Translations under genes and position numbers: made by a program
Notes under the pieces: generated by a model
Told to the model about the DNA's origin: nothing
What the model saw: only the letters and a program-made list of their open reading frames with translations
Database searches by the model: none
From: Cryptomeria japonica
Taxonomy: Eukaryota > Streptophyta > Pinopsida > Cupressales > Cupressaceae
Direction: 5' to 3'
Assembly: GCF_030272615.1 (NCBI RefSeq)
Contig: NC_081409.1
Location: forward strand, 619,904,255-619,968,254
Length of the DNA: 64,000 nt
Shown: positions 30,520 through 42,295 of the stretch, piece by piece
Position numbering within the stretch: position 1 is the first letter of the stretch
How the letters are laid out: every line of letters begins with the position of its first letter

Positions 30520-33035
30520 TACAAATAGGTTTTATTGTTGATAGATTTATTCTTGATAATCTTATGTTAGCATGGGATACTTGTAAATGGGCCCAACAAA
30601 CCGGACAAAATACCATTCTAATAAAGCTTGAATTTGATAAAGCTTATGATAGAATTTGGTGGATCTTTATTCTTAAAATACTTCAATGGTTGGGTTTTGG
30701 TCCTAAATTTTGAGCTCATATTCAAATGCTCTTTCAAGATGCTAATGCTCGGATTATCATCAATAATATTGTGATAGATTCATTCCCTTTACAAAGATCT
30801 ATCTATCAAGGTTGTCCTTTAGCCCCTTATCTCTATGTCCTTATAGCTGATGCTTTGGGATATTTACTTCAAAGTGCTAATAACATGAAGTTGATCTCAA
30901 GAATTTCTATTCCTAATAATGCAGTTGTCACTAATTCCCATTATGCTGATGACAGCTTATTATTTTTACAAAATTTCTAAAAAAAACTATTTCCAATTTA
31001 ATGGATATTTTGGAGTTGTATTGTGTTGTCTCAAGTTCCAAAATTGCACATGCTAAAATTGAATTCCTAATGGTTCGAAATGGCCCTATTCCTCATTGGA
31101 TCCCTCAAGAATGGAAGAAAATTAAATATGAGGAAATTATGAGGTACATTGGTATACCATTTGGAATTGTTGTGTCTCTCTCAGACATGTGGAATTGGTA
31201 CCTTAATAGACTCAAGAATAAGCTTTTCAAATGAGGTAATAATTTTTTGTCTTTGGCTGGAAAAATAGAAGTGGTCCATAAAAAATTTCTTTCTACACAT
31301 GTTTACTATTCTTCATGTTGGATGCCTTCAAAAAAAGGGTATGAGGATTTAATCAAAATCATTCAACAGTTTCTTTAGGCTAGATGGAATGGTAATAGAG
31401 GATTTATATCCACTTCATGGGCTCATTGTATTCAATCTAAATCAAAGGTGGTTTGAGGTTCGTAGATCCAAGAATGCAAGGGTTTTGTTTGGCTACCACA
31501 TAGATTATTAGAGTTGTCCATGGGGATGAACCATGAAAGATTCTTATATAGAATTGCATTAATCTTGCTATAGTTAAGGGCAAATGGCAGCAAGTGGGTT
31601 GGTTAGACAAGGTTCTTCATGCCTCCATTTTTTCAATTAAGGCCTCTCCTTCCCTCCAATCTATTTGGAGGGCTTGGAAATATACTTGTCAGCTTTTGCA
31701 GTGGAAGAATAACTCTCTTCAACATCGATTTAGCTTCTCTACTTCATCTATTTGGTGGAACAGACACATTTTATATCAAAATCAGCCCCTTGCTTTATGC
31801 TTTCCAAAACAGTCTTATGCTCTCTTTAAAAAAGGAGTACATAATGTTGGAGATCTTTAGGATTTTCATACTATGACATGGCTATCATGGTATTTTGTTA
31901 GAGACCAATACAATCTCAGCAATAAATACAAAGTCTTCTTGATTTTTGTGTAGTCCTTAGTTCCATTGGAGCTGACTATGAAATTGTGCACACCTCTTCA
32001 TTGCAACTTTTACAAAGATTGGTTATGGATGTCATCTTATATATTCCTTTTCTTTCCCCTTAAGAAGGTGTGCTTACAATTTCTTCCAAATCTGCCCTTA
32101 AAGATTCGATTGAATTCAAAATGGAATTGCAGGTTCAATGAAAATTTTTGGTCTAAATTATCTGCACAGATATGGAAATGAAAAGCTCACTCAGATGCTC
32201 AATTAATTGCTTGGAAGATTTTACATTGCAAACTGCCTATTGTAGACAAGCTGAAATGTATGATGATCCAAGTAGTTAATTGCCCATTCTGTCAAAGGCA
32301 AGAAAATGTAAGGCATGCATTTTGGGGATGTCAGTTTGTTAAAAAACAGAGGAACGTGGTTTTTAAGGACTTACTTGAAATTTTTAATCATAAACTAAAC
32401 TTGAAAGAAGCTCTTTTTGGTATGGAGCTCCATAGTAATATTATTGTTAGTGTTGTCAGACATGTTATATTGTTTCATATATGCAAATCCAGCTGTAAAG
32501 CTATTTTTAAAAATAAAAGTGTTCACCAGGAAGTTGTCTTTCCAGGGCTTTACTCATACATCTTTTATTGCCTGACATCCCTTTTTTCTCAACTACAGGC
32601 CGAGGCTCAAAAGAATTTAAGAATTGATCTCCAAATTCAACAAATCAAGCTACAAGTCAGACCTTTGCTCAACTCAAGCAAGATTACTGGGCCTAAAGTC
32701 TCCCTTTCATGATGATTGCTAATGTATTTGTTGTTGTTTCTTATTACTGCCTCAGCCTCTTTTTTTATTATGTTCTTGTTGCTTCGGCTGTTATTATCAT
32801 GTTTTGTGTTGCAGTTGCCTTTGTATTGACCATGATGTTTTGTGTTGCATCTGCTTTTGTATTGGCCATGGTATTTTGTGTTGCGACACTTTTAGCTACT
32901 GTTTTGCTTATTACTGCTCCAATTGATAGTCTTCTGACTCTCTTTCTATTGTAACTCTTTACATTTATTCAATATAAAATAAAAAAACTTTGGATGATTA
33001 AAAAAATAAATAAAATAAAATAAAATAATTTCAAT
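30520..33035 (+). pseudogene. 5'-truncated LINE: reverse transcriptase and zf-RVT region, decayed
   Basis: Starts within the RT palm (Q.GFIVDRFILDN, then KLEFDKAYDRI near 30628). The catalytic box is HYADDSLLF (YADD at 30942-30953). Downstream come the GIPFG motif near 31150, the thumb-like LSLAGKIE segment (31250) and a zf-RVT-like Cys/His stretch (CPFCQRQENVRHAFWGC, 32282-32332). At least six stops or shifts split it. A hydrophobic frame (32709-32954) precedes the 3' end, which is ATAAAATAAAAAAAC then an (ATAAA)n tail at 33000-33027. No RNase H was found. Confidence 0.8.
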
Positions 33036-33145
33036 AGCAACCCTCAATAAATATTTAGGGCAACTAAAAATCAAAGAGCACTTTCATAACATGAATTTCT
33101 CTGACAGAAAGAAAGATGCAATGAGGCGGTCCCCAGGTGTTCATT
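33036..33145. other. Short AT-rich spacer
   Basis: Nothing recognisable between the LINE tail and the duplicated segment. Confidence 0.4.
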
Positions 33146-34033
33146 GGGCAAAGGCGATACATGCCCGTTCTCTACTGAAGTGAGCATTATCCATTACTGT
33201 GAGGGATACGTGCACCATGTCCCTCGAGCCAGTAAATCACCCATTACAACAACCGACATTTTTTTAACCTCTACTAAAATATACTACAATTTATGGGCAA
33301 AGGCGACAAAGAATCTTTGAGCTTGTGCCTGTTCTCTACTGAACTGAGCATTATCTAGTACCGTGAGGGATACATGCACCATGTCCCTCGAGCCAGTAAA
33401 TCGCCCATTACAACAACCGACATTTTTGATAGTTCTCATCATAAAAGGTTTGATGGATTGGTTCAGTACTAAACTTGTATGGATTTGAACCTTACACAAT
33501 GTGGGTCCTTTTTTGACAACACAGTGACAGCTGCGCTTTGTTCATGTAGTAGATTCATCATATAGATTTGAATGTGTGCTGAATTTTGAATCAAAACCTT
33601 ACTTGGGGTCATGTACACAACATGGGTCGTTTTGAGAAGTGCAAAACTTAGGGTAATCATATCAAATGTTATTGGAACTCACATCTCGATGCCAGTTAAC
33701 TGTAGCACATTCTGCAAAGGGCATGAGCCATTCTTTCTCAATCTGCAAGGGTTACAGAAAATCCGTATCTGACAACTAGGTATGTTTGATGGTTTGAAAC
33801 TTGAATCGTATTACTTTCCCATTGTCTGATTTGCAAAGTAGTCTAACATCCATAGTGGGCTGTGAGAAATTGTACTTATTCTGTGTCTCGCAACTATTCA
33901 CTTCCACGATTGTGATTGATTCTCCCAACAATGCATATATTTCTTTTTGGATGCCAGAATCATTTTTAAATAAGCTATGAAAGAAATAGTTTGAAATAAT
34001 AGATTTAGAATTGATGAGGCAATTAGATGACAT
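33146..34033 (-). pseudogene. Unidentified coding-like stretch with a tandem duplication
   Basis: Minus-strand frames (34033-33776, 33660-33469, 33499-33284) look protein-like and share no signature with the elements around them. A segment reading NGRFTGSRDMVHVSLTVLDN occurs twice, at 33295-33427 and, with one stop, at 33146-33266. The two copies are about 85-90% alike by eye over 120 bp. It might be a captured, exon-like piece of a host gene. I do not recognise the protein. Confidence 0.35.
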
Positions 34034-34305
34034 TTTAATTTATCAATGTACGTATGTCAAAATAAGTTCAATGTTAATCCAACACCAATTTTAGTTACAA
34101 AATTAAAAAACTCTATCAAAGAAGACTAGAGTATTGTTGATCGAACAATATTGATTTATTGGAAGTTTGATATATTTCTAAACTTTAATGTTAGATATCA
34201 TATATTGCATTATTCTAACCTTGCGATTTAAAAAGTTATCAAAAGGTTGACTTTCGTATGTTTAGAAGAAAATAGTAAGATGCATAGTAGTAATAGTAGA
34301 ACATA
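34034..34305. other. AT-rich DNA without recognisable content
   Basis: No ORF, repeat end or motif stands out. Confidence 0.4.
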
Positions 34306-34741
34306 GGAAATTATATTTCACAACTAATGATTTACATTCAATTGGTTATATAGATAGTGATTTTATAGGTAGCGTATACAATATGAAGAGTGCTTACAAA
34401 TATGTTTAATTGGTTCAATAACGAATATTCTTATTTGAAATCAAAACAATCTACTGTGATAATTCCATCAGTAGAAGTAAAGTATGGAGTAGCAACATAA
34501 ACATGTCAACAAATTTGGATGCTTCGAGTATTTAGAGATTTGTTAGAAAAATAAACATAAACATAAACATTGATACTAGGTAACATTTCATTAGGAAGCT
34601 AGAGAATAATGGTAAAATCTATTTGGATTTTTACACAAATGAAGGCTAGTTGATAAAACTAATAACAAAGCATTAGCAAAGGATAAATTTGAACATCTAA
34701 GATAGAATTTGGTTGTGTCGGGACTAGATTTATTGGTCGAA
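34306..34741 (+). pseudogene. Old Copia RNase H remnant, second copy
   Basis: Same lineage as 2505-2990: IDSDFIGSVYNMKSAYKYV (34357 onward), then KQSTVIIPSVEVKYG and a C-terminal KALAKDKFEHLR block (34665-34705). All are decayed forms of the Copia RNase H motifs. The right side is cut by the LINE at about 34742. Confidence 0.75.
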
Positions 34742-34752
34742 ATGAAAATTAC

Positions 34753-34962
34753 ATGAAATTACACAAATTGAATGCGGCCATCTTGAATTTTGGGAATGGA
34801 AAAGGTAGTGGGTCACTCAAGTCTAAAAAAAGGTATGTTATTAGCCCTCCGGTTACTAGATCCGCTTTGGTCAAGAGAAGCTTACACAGAAACTTTGGTG
34901 AGAAATGTTCTTCTCCCATTAGTGAAAAGAGGGGAGTGTCGACCTCCCCTCGAATCCAATGA
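34753..34962 (+). pseudogene. LINE ORF1, C-terminal fragment
   Basis: Seventy codons, basic and Ser-rich (GKGSGSLKSKKRYVISPP), ending in TGA that overlaps the ORF2 start as ATGA at 34959-34962. This overlap is the usual ORF1/ORF2 joint style of compact LINEs and fits the role as the RNA-binding ORF1 tail. The 5' part was lost on insertion. Confidence 0.55.
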
Positions 34963-37900
34963 AGATTATATCATGGAATGTTAGGGGCTTAAATGCCCCT
35001 AGCAAGAGACGCTTGATCAAGTCTCAGTTAGATTTGGTTAAGTGGGATTTAGGTTTACTTCAGGAAACTAAATTTTCGTCAGAAAACTCAGAATTTGTAT
35101 TTTCTTCTTGGACAAAATGGAAGTTTTTTTCTTGTCCAGCTACTGGGGCTTCGAGAGGTTTGGCTCTATTATGGAATGATTTTGTAGTTGATGTAAAATT
35201 GGTCGCATCTGAGCCTAGCTGGATGTTGTCATTAGTCTCTTTCAGAGCCTCAAGTTTTAAAGTATGGGTGTTCAACATTTATGCCCCCTCGAGTATTTTG
35301 GCTAAATATAGGCTGTGGCAGGAACTCATTAGGGTGTCTTCCCCCCTTAGGAATTCTTTTATCCTGCTTGGGGAAGATTTTAATGCAGTTTTGAATTTAA
35401 GTGAAAAATTGGGGGGGATTTACCCAAATAAGAAATCCATGGATGATTTTACTGCATTCATTGTTGACATGTCCCTTTTTTATTGCAAACCCAATAATGG
35501 TCTATTCACATGGACAAATATGAGGAAAAAATTTTCTCAGATTGCAGAAAGATTGGATAGATTTTTACTCTCAGAAAATTGGTTTGATTCAGCCATTGAG
35601 TTTTTTTCTTCCATTCTCCCCATGGCTGGATCAGATCATTTCCCGGTCTCTCTGACAATTGTATGAGATAAACTTGGTCACAAGCTTCCTTTTATATTCA
35701 AGCCAATGTGGTTTAGGGATCCCTCTTTTCTTCCCCTCCTGAGACAATGGTGGAGAGAGGCTCCTTTCTATAGGGGTTCTAGAATGTTTCAATTGGTTAA
35801 GAAGATTACTTTCTTAAAAAAAAATATTAGGGGTTGGAACTCCCTTCATTTCAAGAATATTTTTGCAGAAAAATAGAGGGTTTTAGACATGTTAGAGGTC
35901 CTCAATAGGCATGTCTTGCTGCATGGTTTGGGCTCTAAGGTGTTGGATGAACTCAGGTCTCTTAGGAGTGAACTAGAAGAAATCTTTGCTAGAGAGGAAG
36001 TTTATTGGAGACAAAAATCTCGGGAGCTATGGCTAGCAGATGGTGATAAGAATACAAAAAAATTTCATGCTAGCACTAAATTGAAAAGGGCTAGGAATAG
36101 GGTCTCTTGTATTCAGGATTGCCAAGGGAATATCCTTTCTGAGGATGAGGATATTTCTAAGGAAGCGGTTAAGTTTTTTAAGAATCTTCTTTCTTCTGAA
36201 AATATTCAGGATTCAAACAATACCTCATCTCTTATTCCTTCTCTGGTCTCTCCTGAGGATAATAGAATGTTAATGGCACCATTTTCAATAGAAGAAGTTC
36301 GGGGGGCTATCTTTGCTATGAATCTAGACAAGGCTCCCGGGCCTGATGGTTTCACTCCTTTGTTTTTTCAAAAATGTTGGGAGTTTGTCGATCAGGATGT
36401 CCTTTTGGATTTAGAGGAAGCTAGGAGGAATAGGTCTATTCTCAAAGAAATGAACGCTACCTTGATTATCATTTTACCTAAAAAGATTGATCCTAAAACC
36501 TTCACAGATTTCTATCCTATAGCTTTATGTAACACCGTTTATAAGATATTCTCTAAAGTAATTGCAATGAGGTTGGCTAAGTTATTACCAAGAATAATTT
36601 CCCTTGAGCAAGGAGGTTTTGTCCCTCATAGGGAAACTTCTGAAGGGGCTATAGTTGCACATGAGGTCCTACATTCGATTTTTGCCCAAAAATCTCCTAC
36701 AATGATTCTTAAGTTAGACATGATGAAAGCCTATGATAGGGTTGAGTGGAAAGCATTAAAAATTGTCCTGTCAAGGTTGGGTTTCTCCCTGGCCTGGATA
36801 AAATGGATTATGGCTTGCATTTCCTCGGCAAGATTCTCAGTTCTTATTAATGGATCCCCCTATGGTTTCTTTCACTCTTCTAGGGGTTTAAGGCAAGGGG
36901 ATCTGCTCTCACCCTTTTTATTTATTCTACTAGCTGAAGGTCTAAGTCGGGCAATTGGCTCAGCTCGTGAGAGTGGTTCATGGAAGGGCATTGAAATTCA
37001 GAATTTTGATCAGAGGATCTCTCATTGTCTTTTTGTTGATGACACCCTTCTATTTGGTTGTGCAACCTTGAAGGAGGCTCGGGCTATTGATCAAGTGATT
37101 AGGGATTATGTAGTTTTTTCGGGTCAAAAAGTCAACGTCAAAAAATATAAGGTTTTCTTCTTAAATACTCACTCCCTGCTCCGAGATAAGCTTCAAAAGT
37201 TTTGGGGATTCCAACTTGGGGTTCTTCCCTGTACTTATTTAGGTGTTCCTTTTTTTGCTAACAAGTTTAAGGTTAGTTTTTGGGATAAAATAGTTTCAAG
37301 GTTGTCTAAGAAAATTTTGGTATGGAATCACAAATGGCTTACCATGGCGGGGAAAATTGTGTTGATTAAGTCAGTCTTGAATGTGGTGCCAACTTACTTA
37401 ATGTCAATTCTCAAAGCTCCAAAGGAAGTTGTTGTCAGTTTAAAGGATACACTGAGGTCTTTTCTTTGGAGCAACAACAGGGATGGGAAATCTAGGATCC
37501 CTCTGTTAGCTTGGGATAAGGTTTGTCTTCCTAAAGAACTTGGGGGATCTAGAATTCGTAGCTTGGAAAATCAAAATTTGGCACTGGGGGCCAAATTAGT
37601 GTGGAAATTGTATGATAATCCAGCCTCCTTTTGGGCTAGAATCATGTTCGCCAAGTATCTTTCTAATGGTGATAGGGAGTCTATATTTCGAGCTGAGTCT
37701 CTACCGAAGGGGTCGGCCATTTGAAATTTCATGGGAAAATGTAGAAGAGTATTGCTGCCGCATCTTTCTTGGGTTGTGCATAATGGTCTGAAAGTTAGAT
37801 TTTGGAATGATACTTGGAATGGTCATTGTCCTGTGGATTCTATTAGGGATTGGTCACCCTTGAAATATATTCTTTTGGATAAATGGGGGGCCTACTTATT

Positions 37901-39215
37901 AGACTATTTTATTGTAGTTCATGATGGCAATATGGTGATGGCCCAGTGGAAGTCGATTGATTTTCTTCCTATTGGTCCTAGTCTTAAAGCAGATTTTTAT
38001 TCTATTCTTAGAAATAGAATAATCATCTTATCTGAGCTCGATGATGAGCTGATTTGGACCAAGAACTCTACTAGAAAGTATTCAGTGAAAGATGGATATA
38101 ATTCCCTTATGACGGTCAATGATCTCTCTTCTTGGCCTTACAAATTATTTTGGCATCCTGCATGTTTGTCGAAGGCTGGAGCCTTTGCATGGCTTGTTGT
38201 TCAAGACAGGGTTCTTACTGGGATGAGATTGGATAGGATGGGCTTATCTATTGTCTTCCCTTGTGTTTTATGTAATCAGAAATTGGAATCATCATCTCAT
38301 CTTTTTCTTCATTGTGATTTTGCTCTAGGATGTTGGAATTGGTTCTTCAAGAAGTTAGGTCTCTCTTTTCTTACTAGTGGGGACCTCCTCTCACACTTCA
38401 GAGCTTGGCCTCTTTTGTTCCCTTATTCTTTTTATGCTTGCCTTTGGATCATAGCTCCATCGATCATTGTTTGGAACATATGGTTAGAGAGAAATAATAG
38501 GATCTTCAAAAAATCATCCATGTCACTCTCTGATATCTTAGTCAAGATAGAGGCTTCTATCTCAGAGGTGGCCTTGTCATATATTCATAAGAATTTAGAT
38601 CATTTGACATCCTTCTCCCATTGGGATGGCATGATCACAAGAACATGGAAATCCCTATCTATTATTCCCTCCCATGGGTCAGTTTCAAAGGGTATGGCTT
38701 TTAAAAATAAGAGAATTATGGCTACCTAGGTTCCTCCTCCTCCGGGTCATTATAAACTCCACTTTGATGGTGCTTCCAGGGGGAACCCAGGTATGGCGGG
38801 GGTTGGTATGGCTATTTTGGATCATAATGCAGTTTTAATATTGGCGCAATGTCATGCCCTTGGGTTTCAGTCAAACAACTTTGCTGAATGTCAAGCTCTG
38901 TCACTTGGGATTGACATGGCTATTTCCCTTGGGATAAAACATCTTCACATTCAAGGGGATTCAATGGTTGTTATCCAAAGTGTTTTGAATTGTAAAAGTA
39001 ATTGTTGGCACTTGAAGTATTTAATTGACCACATTTTGGAGAAATTATCTTTTTTTGATACCTATTTGTTATCTCATTGTTTTCGAAAGTTAAATAAACT
39101 GGCAGATTTCCTGGCTAATTTGGCAATTGACTCGGCTGCTTTTCATAAGATTATGGAAAGAGGTGACATTCCTCAAGATGTCCTCCTCGGGTATATGCCT
39201 CTTCCCAAATATTAA
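34959..39215 (+). pseudogene. LINE ORF2: AP endonuclease, reverse transcriptase, zf-RVT, RNase H (1418 codons, four stops)
   Basis: One frame throughout, with stops only at 35664 (TGA), 35874 (TAG), 37722 (TGA) and 38727 (TAG). Endonuclease (residues 1-235): MKIISWNVRGLN, LLGEDFNAVLN, GSDHFPVSL. Reverse transcriptase: NLDKAPGPDGFTPLFFQ, ILKLDMMKAYDRVEW, GLRQGDLLSPFLF and SHCLFVDDTLLF (FVDD at 37032-37043, where FADD is commoner). zf-RVT: the CVLCNQKLESSSHLFLHC block near 38260. RNase H (from about 38745): LHFDGASRGNPG, ECQALSLGI, HIQGDSMVVI and a terminal LADFLANLAI. The enzyme nicks DNA, primes reverse transcription at the nick and degrades the RNA. As it stands it cannot be made whole. Two stops sit where Trp is expected (before NFMG and VPPPP). 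Confidence 0.93.
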
Positions 39216-41571
39216 TTTCATCTATTTTGAGCCTTTTCCTCCATTTCTTATTGAAGTATATAGATTATCCCCTTCTCAAATTTTGTATTGGGTTAGAAGG
39301 TAATATATGTACTTCTTGAGGATTGGGGAGGCAGTAAGGCAGCTAGCAATACATTATAATTAGTTCCTTCTCTTTATCTTTCATTTCTCACTGAAGTATA
39401 CATATTATCCTCTCCCCAGTACAGTCTATATCTGTTCTTTTTGTGCTGATAGGAGTCTTTTATTTCTATTTGCACTTGAAGTACTTATACATCTCTGCCT
39501 GGGGTAGATGTTAATGTGTGTATTCCTTGAGGATTGGAGAGGTTTGTTCAGTTAATTCTATTAATTCATGAGTTACATATGTCTTGGAGATATACTTGGG
39601 TCAAGCAGAAGGATGGGGTGTTTATCACAAGCGTTTTTTGCTTATCTTGTTTTTAACTATGGGTGCTTTTTCTATTATCTATAAATGTTGTTATTAAGTA
39701 CACCCTTGTGTCTTATATTGTTCACTTTCAGACATAAAAGTTTAAAGTGGTGGTATCCTACTTTGGGTCATTGATGCATTATTTTGGCATAGTTGTGTGT
39801 AATCCCAAATAGGACTCGAGGCCTTTGCTTCCTCGATCCGGTTGGTCTTATGGTGCATGGAAATTGCTTTTTATCTTGCTGGAAGATAAATTATAGGAAT
39901 GCACTTCTATTTTTCACCACACAGGGCGTCATTATTGAGAGTTATGTTTGCATGTTTCTGGGGTACGGGGGAGTTTTTTCTTGTACGTGAGTAATCCTTC
40001 CCTCATAAATTTATTATTTGTTTTCCGCCCTTGTTGATTGCACGACTTTGGTTTCTTCATGTTCATAATGTGGCAAAGTTTGTGATCCTCTGAGTAATCT
40101 TGTTCATGTGGATATCTTGAGTCATTAATTGGCTTGGTTGGCTTTATGCTTCGTATGGACATTGTCATCATCATTTAGTAAGATGGTGGCTTTTGTTTCT
40201 GTCTTGCATTCTTGGTGCCGAGGTGTTTTGAAAATATCATCATTATTTGTTTAGGGTGGCAGCTTGGATAATGACATCATTTTTTATTAGTGTGTCATCC
40301 TCTTGTGGTTGTTTTTACTGTCTTATGATGGCATTGGGTTCTTTAATTCTCCTCGGCTCTCCTGGCTTTGCATTTTCTTTCCTGATGGAATCAGTGGGTT
40401 ACTGCATTCTATTGCCCCACAAACACTATGATTTTCATGACTCTTTTGTTTTGGACGATGAGAAGCTCGGGCGTTTCTTTCAAATTCATTCGGTGGATTT
40501 TTCTCTAGCTATTCGCAAAGTTTTGGGAGAGCGATGGCTTGTGGATGACCCAGGTTGTTTCCTTGTTGATATTGCATCTTGGTTTCTCACTGTATGTATG
40601 GATGTGCTTCTGGATTCTGCTATGGTTAGGGCAATTTGTGATACATATTTCAACTCACACTTTTACTCTTTGGTTGATTTGGATAATGCTGTCTCTAATT
40701 ACCGCTTTGATTTTGGTAATTTTGCATATGCTGGCTTTATTACTCATTCTCAGTTATTATCCTCTGGGTGGCATGGGGAACTCCTTTCAATTTTAAGGAA
40801 TGGGCTAATATCTAACATATATGATGACACATTATTTGAATTGGCAGCCCTTTTAGATCATGTATCACCAGATTGTCTGGCTGCAGCGGTTAATGTTTTT
40901 GCAGGATTGCATTTTCTTCTAGAATCATTGTCTAATGTTCAAGCTTTGCTAGTCTAGATTCCTCCTATATAGATGGTGCCTCCTTCATCTCTGTCATTAG
41001 AAGGGCCTAGCTCATGGCTCTCATTTCCTTGACAGCATGATCTTGGGTTTTTGTTTGAGTGTAGCAGGTTTTGTCCACAAGTTTTTTGAGCAGGGGTATG
41101 CTTCCATCTGGTTCTTTCCTCTTTTTGGCAAGCAGTATTGTTGTTCGTGGGACATAATGGGTGGTTTTCTACACGCCTGTTGGACATTTTGGTGTTGAGT
41201 GAGTGCTACAAAATCTTGTCAAGCATGGAAGCTTGTTGTCTTCCCCTTTTTTACAAGTTTATTCTTCAAAATTCTTTTTGGGTCCTATGGAGAATGATAA
41301 GCATCTTCGAAGAATCATGTAAGGGGAGGGTGTTAATATCAAGTATGTAATGGGTCTATGGGGTTTTTTGGATAATGTCAGGTATATTCTAATAAAGCTC
41401 TATAACGGGAGGGTGATCAAACTCAAATATGTAATTGGGTATATGGGGATCTAAATTTTAGTCTTTTTCTCTTTTTTGGGCCACAACCAGAGGTTTTCTT
41501 CTGGGTTCTTTCCTATCGGTATGCCCTTTGAACCTGTTATGTATTTTCAACTCTTAAATTTAATAAAATAT
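39216..41571 (+). other. LINE 3' region, 2.3 kb, with degenerate repeats
   Basis: Three GAAGTATATAGATTATCC-like units (39254, 39393, 39478) and two CTTGAGGATTGGGGAGG-like units (39315, 39526) make a loose array after RNase H. It then carries the ORF 40247-40957, GGGAGGGTG-containing repeats near 41327 and 41408 (TATGTAATGGGTCTATGGGG and TATGTAATTGGGTATATGGGG), and an AATAAA-like end. It is unusually long for a LINE 3' UTR. Confidence 0.6.
40247..40957 (+). CDS. Open frame of 236 codons in the LINE 3' region, unknown
   Basis: Uninterrupted from 40247 (TTG; first ATG 40271) to TAG at 40955. The N-terminus is hydrophobic, with Ser/Cys/Gly-rich and Leu/Phe-rich stretches that could be one or two membrane segments (residues about 10-55). 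It then has a mixed helical body with VLGERWLVDDPGCF and LFELAALLDHVSPDCLAAAV. It lies 1 kb after the RNase H stop. I see no clear similarity to the ORF after RNase H at 19168. It may be a remnant ORF3 of the LINE or a chance frame. A chance open frame this long is possible but not common in this AT-rich DNA. Confidence 0.4.
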   Translation: MFRVAAWIMTSFFISVSSSCGCFYCLMMALGSLILLGSPGFAFSFLMESVGYCILLPHKHYDFHDSFVLDDEKLGRFFQIHSVDFSLAIRKVLGERWLVDDPGCFLVDIASWFLTVCMDVLLDSAMVRAICDTYFNSHFYSLVDLDNAVSNYRFDFGNFAYAGFITHSQLLSSGWHGELLSILRNGLISNIYDDTLFELAALLDHVSPDCLAAAVNVFAGLHFLLESLSNVQALLV

Positions 41572-41592
41572 AAGTTTAGTGGCTTGTTCACT

Positions 41593-41623
<31 letters not shown>

Positions 41624-41938
41624 TAGAAAAGGGTTAATGATTAGATGATTAGAGGTAGAAATTGAGAATTAATTAATCTATTTAAATAATAAAGATTATT
41701 TAAATTGGGGAATTAATCAGAATTAATAAAATAATAAATATTTAATTAACATTAGAAAACTAGTTAAAATAATTAAGTGATAATAGAAAATAGAAAATAG
41801 AATAATTAGTAAAATGATGAGGAAATATGAATTTAGAAGAATATGATTAATTAACTTAATTAAATAATTATAGAATTATTTAATCAATTAGAGGAATAAT
41901 TAGTACATGATCAATGAGACATTTTTAGGTGTCTACAC
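41572..41938 (-). repeat. LTR fragment of a TGTAGACACC-type element, minus orientation, with (TA)13
   Basis: Read on the minus strand it starts TGTAGACACCTAAAAATG, the same start as the Gypsy LTR at 43136, then runs through TTAATTAA-rich DNA to a (TA)13 run (41593-41618). No inner sequence remains. It sits head-outward opposite the plus-strand LTR at 43136, with about 1.2 kb of other repeats between. Confidence 0.6.
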
Positions 41939-42295
41939 TTAATATTTTTACTTTATAGTTATTTGACAATTGCATTTTGAAGAGGTGAACATGTAAAGAT
42001 AATAAGGATAAGTCAAAATGGATAAATTACACTCTTGTAGGCATCCAAATTAGGATAAAAAGAGTCATTCTTTTGGAACCCAAGATTGGAAGGAAATGTG
42101 GTTCATTGGAAGATTTGAAGAGTCATTGGGGAGTTATGGAGCATCTAGAAGGCTAAAGGTCTGAGTAGCTAAGGGTTAGGTGCCCATATTGGAGCCATTT
42201 GAAAGAAATTAATATTTTGTAATGTCTCATGGTTGTTCACTTTCATAGGCATGGGTTTTTTACAAGTGGTTTCTTCTTGTTTTATGAAACAATTT
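41939..42295 (+). repeat. Third copy of the old Copia 3' end and LTR start (uninterrupted P1 target)
   Basis: Matches 2945-3101 joined to 18111-18290 with no P1 between, for example GAACATGTAAAGAT, then CAAGATTGGAAGGA, then GAGTTATGGAGCATCTAGAA and TGTCTCATGGTTGTTCAC. It serves as an in-window empty site. The LTR part begins about 42187. Right side replaced by LINE sequence. Confidence 0.8.

Larger units (their letters stand above)
34742..41571 (+). mobile_element. L1-type plant LINE, 5'-truncated in ORF1, with long 3' region
   Basis: Contains the ORF1 C-terminus, one endonuclease-RT-RNase H frame with four stops, a 2.3-kb 3' region with a 236-codon ORF, and an AATTTAATAAAATATAAG end near 41550-41570. 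It is the best-preserved LINE in the window. Its 5' end lies in an old Copia remnant; a target duplication could not be fixed because both junctions are AT-rich. The 3' limit is taken where a (TA)13 run and LTR-like sequence begin. Confidence 0.8.

Noticed and set aside
32709-32954. Hydrophobic 81-codon frame as a small membrane protein
   Set aside because: It lies in the 3' tail of a dead LINE, and its repeated TTTTGTGTTGC words look like low-complexity 3' UTR. Kept only as part of the LINE.
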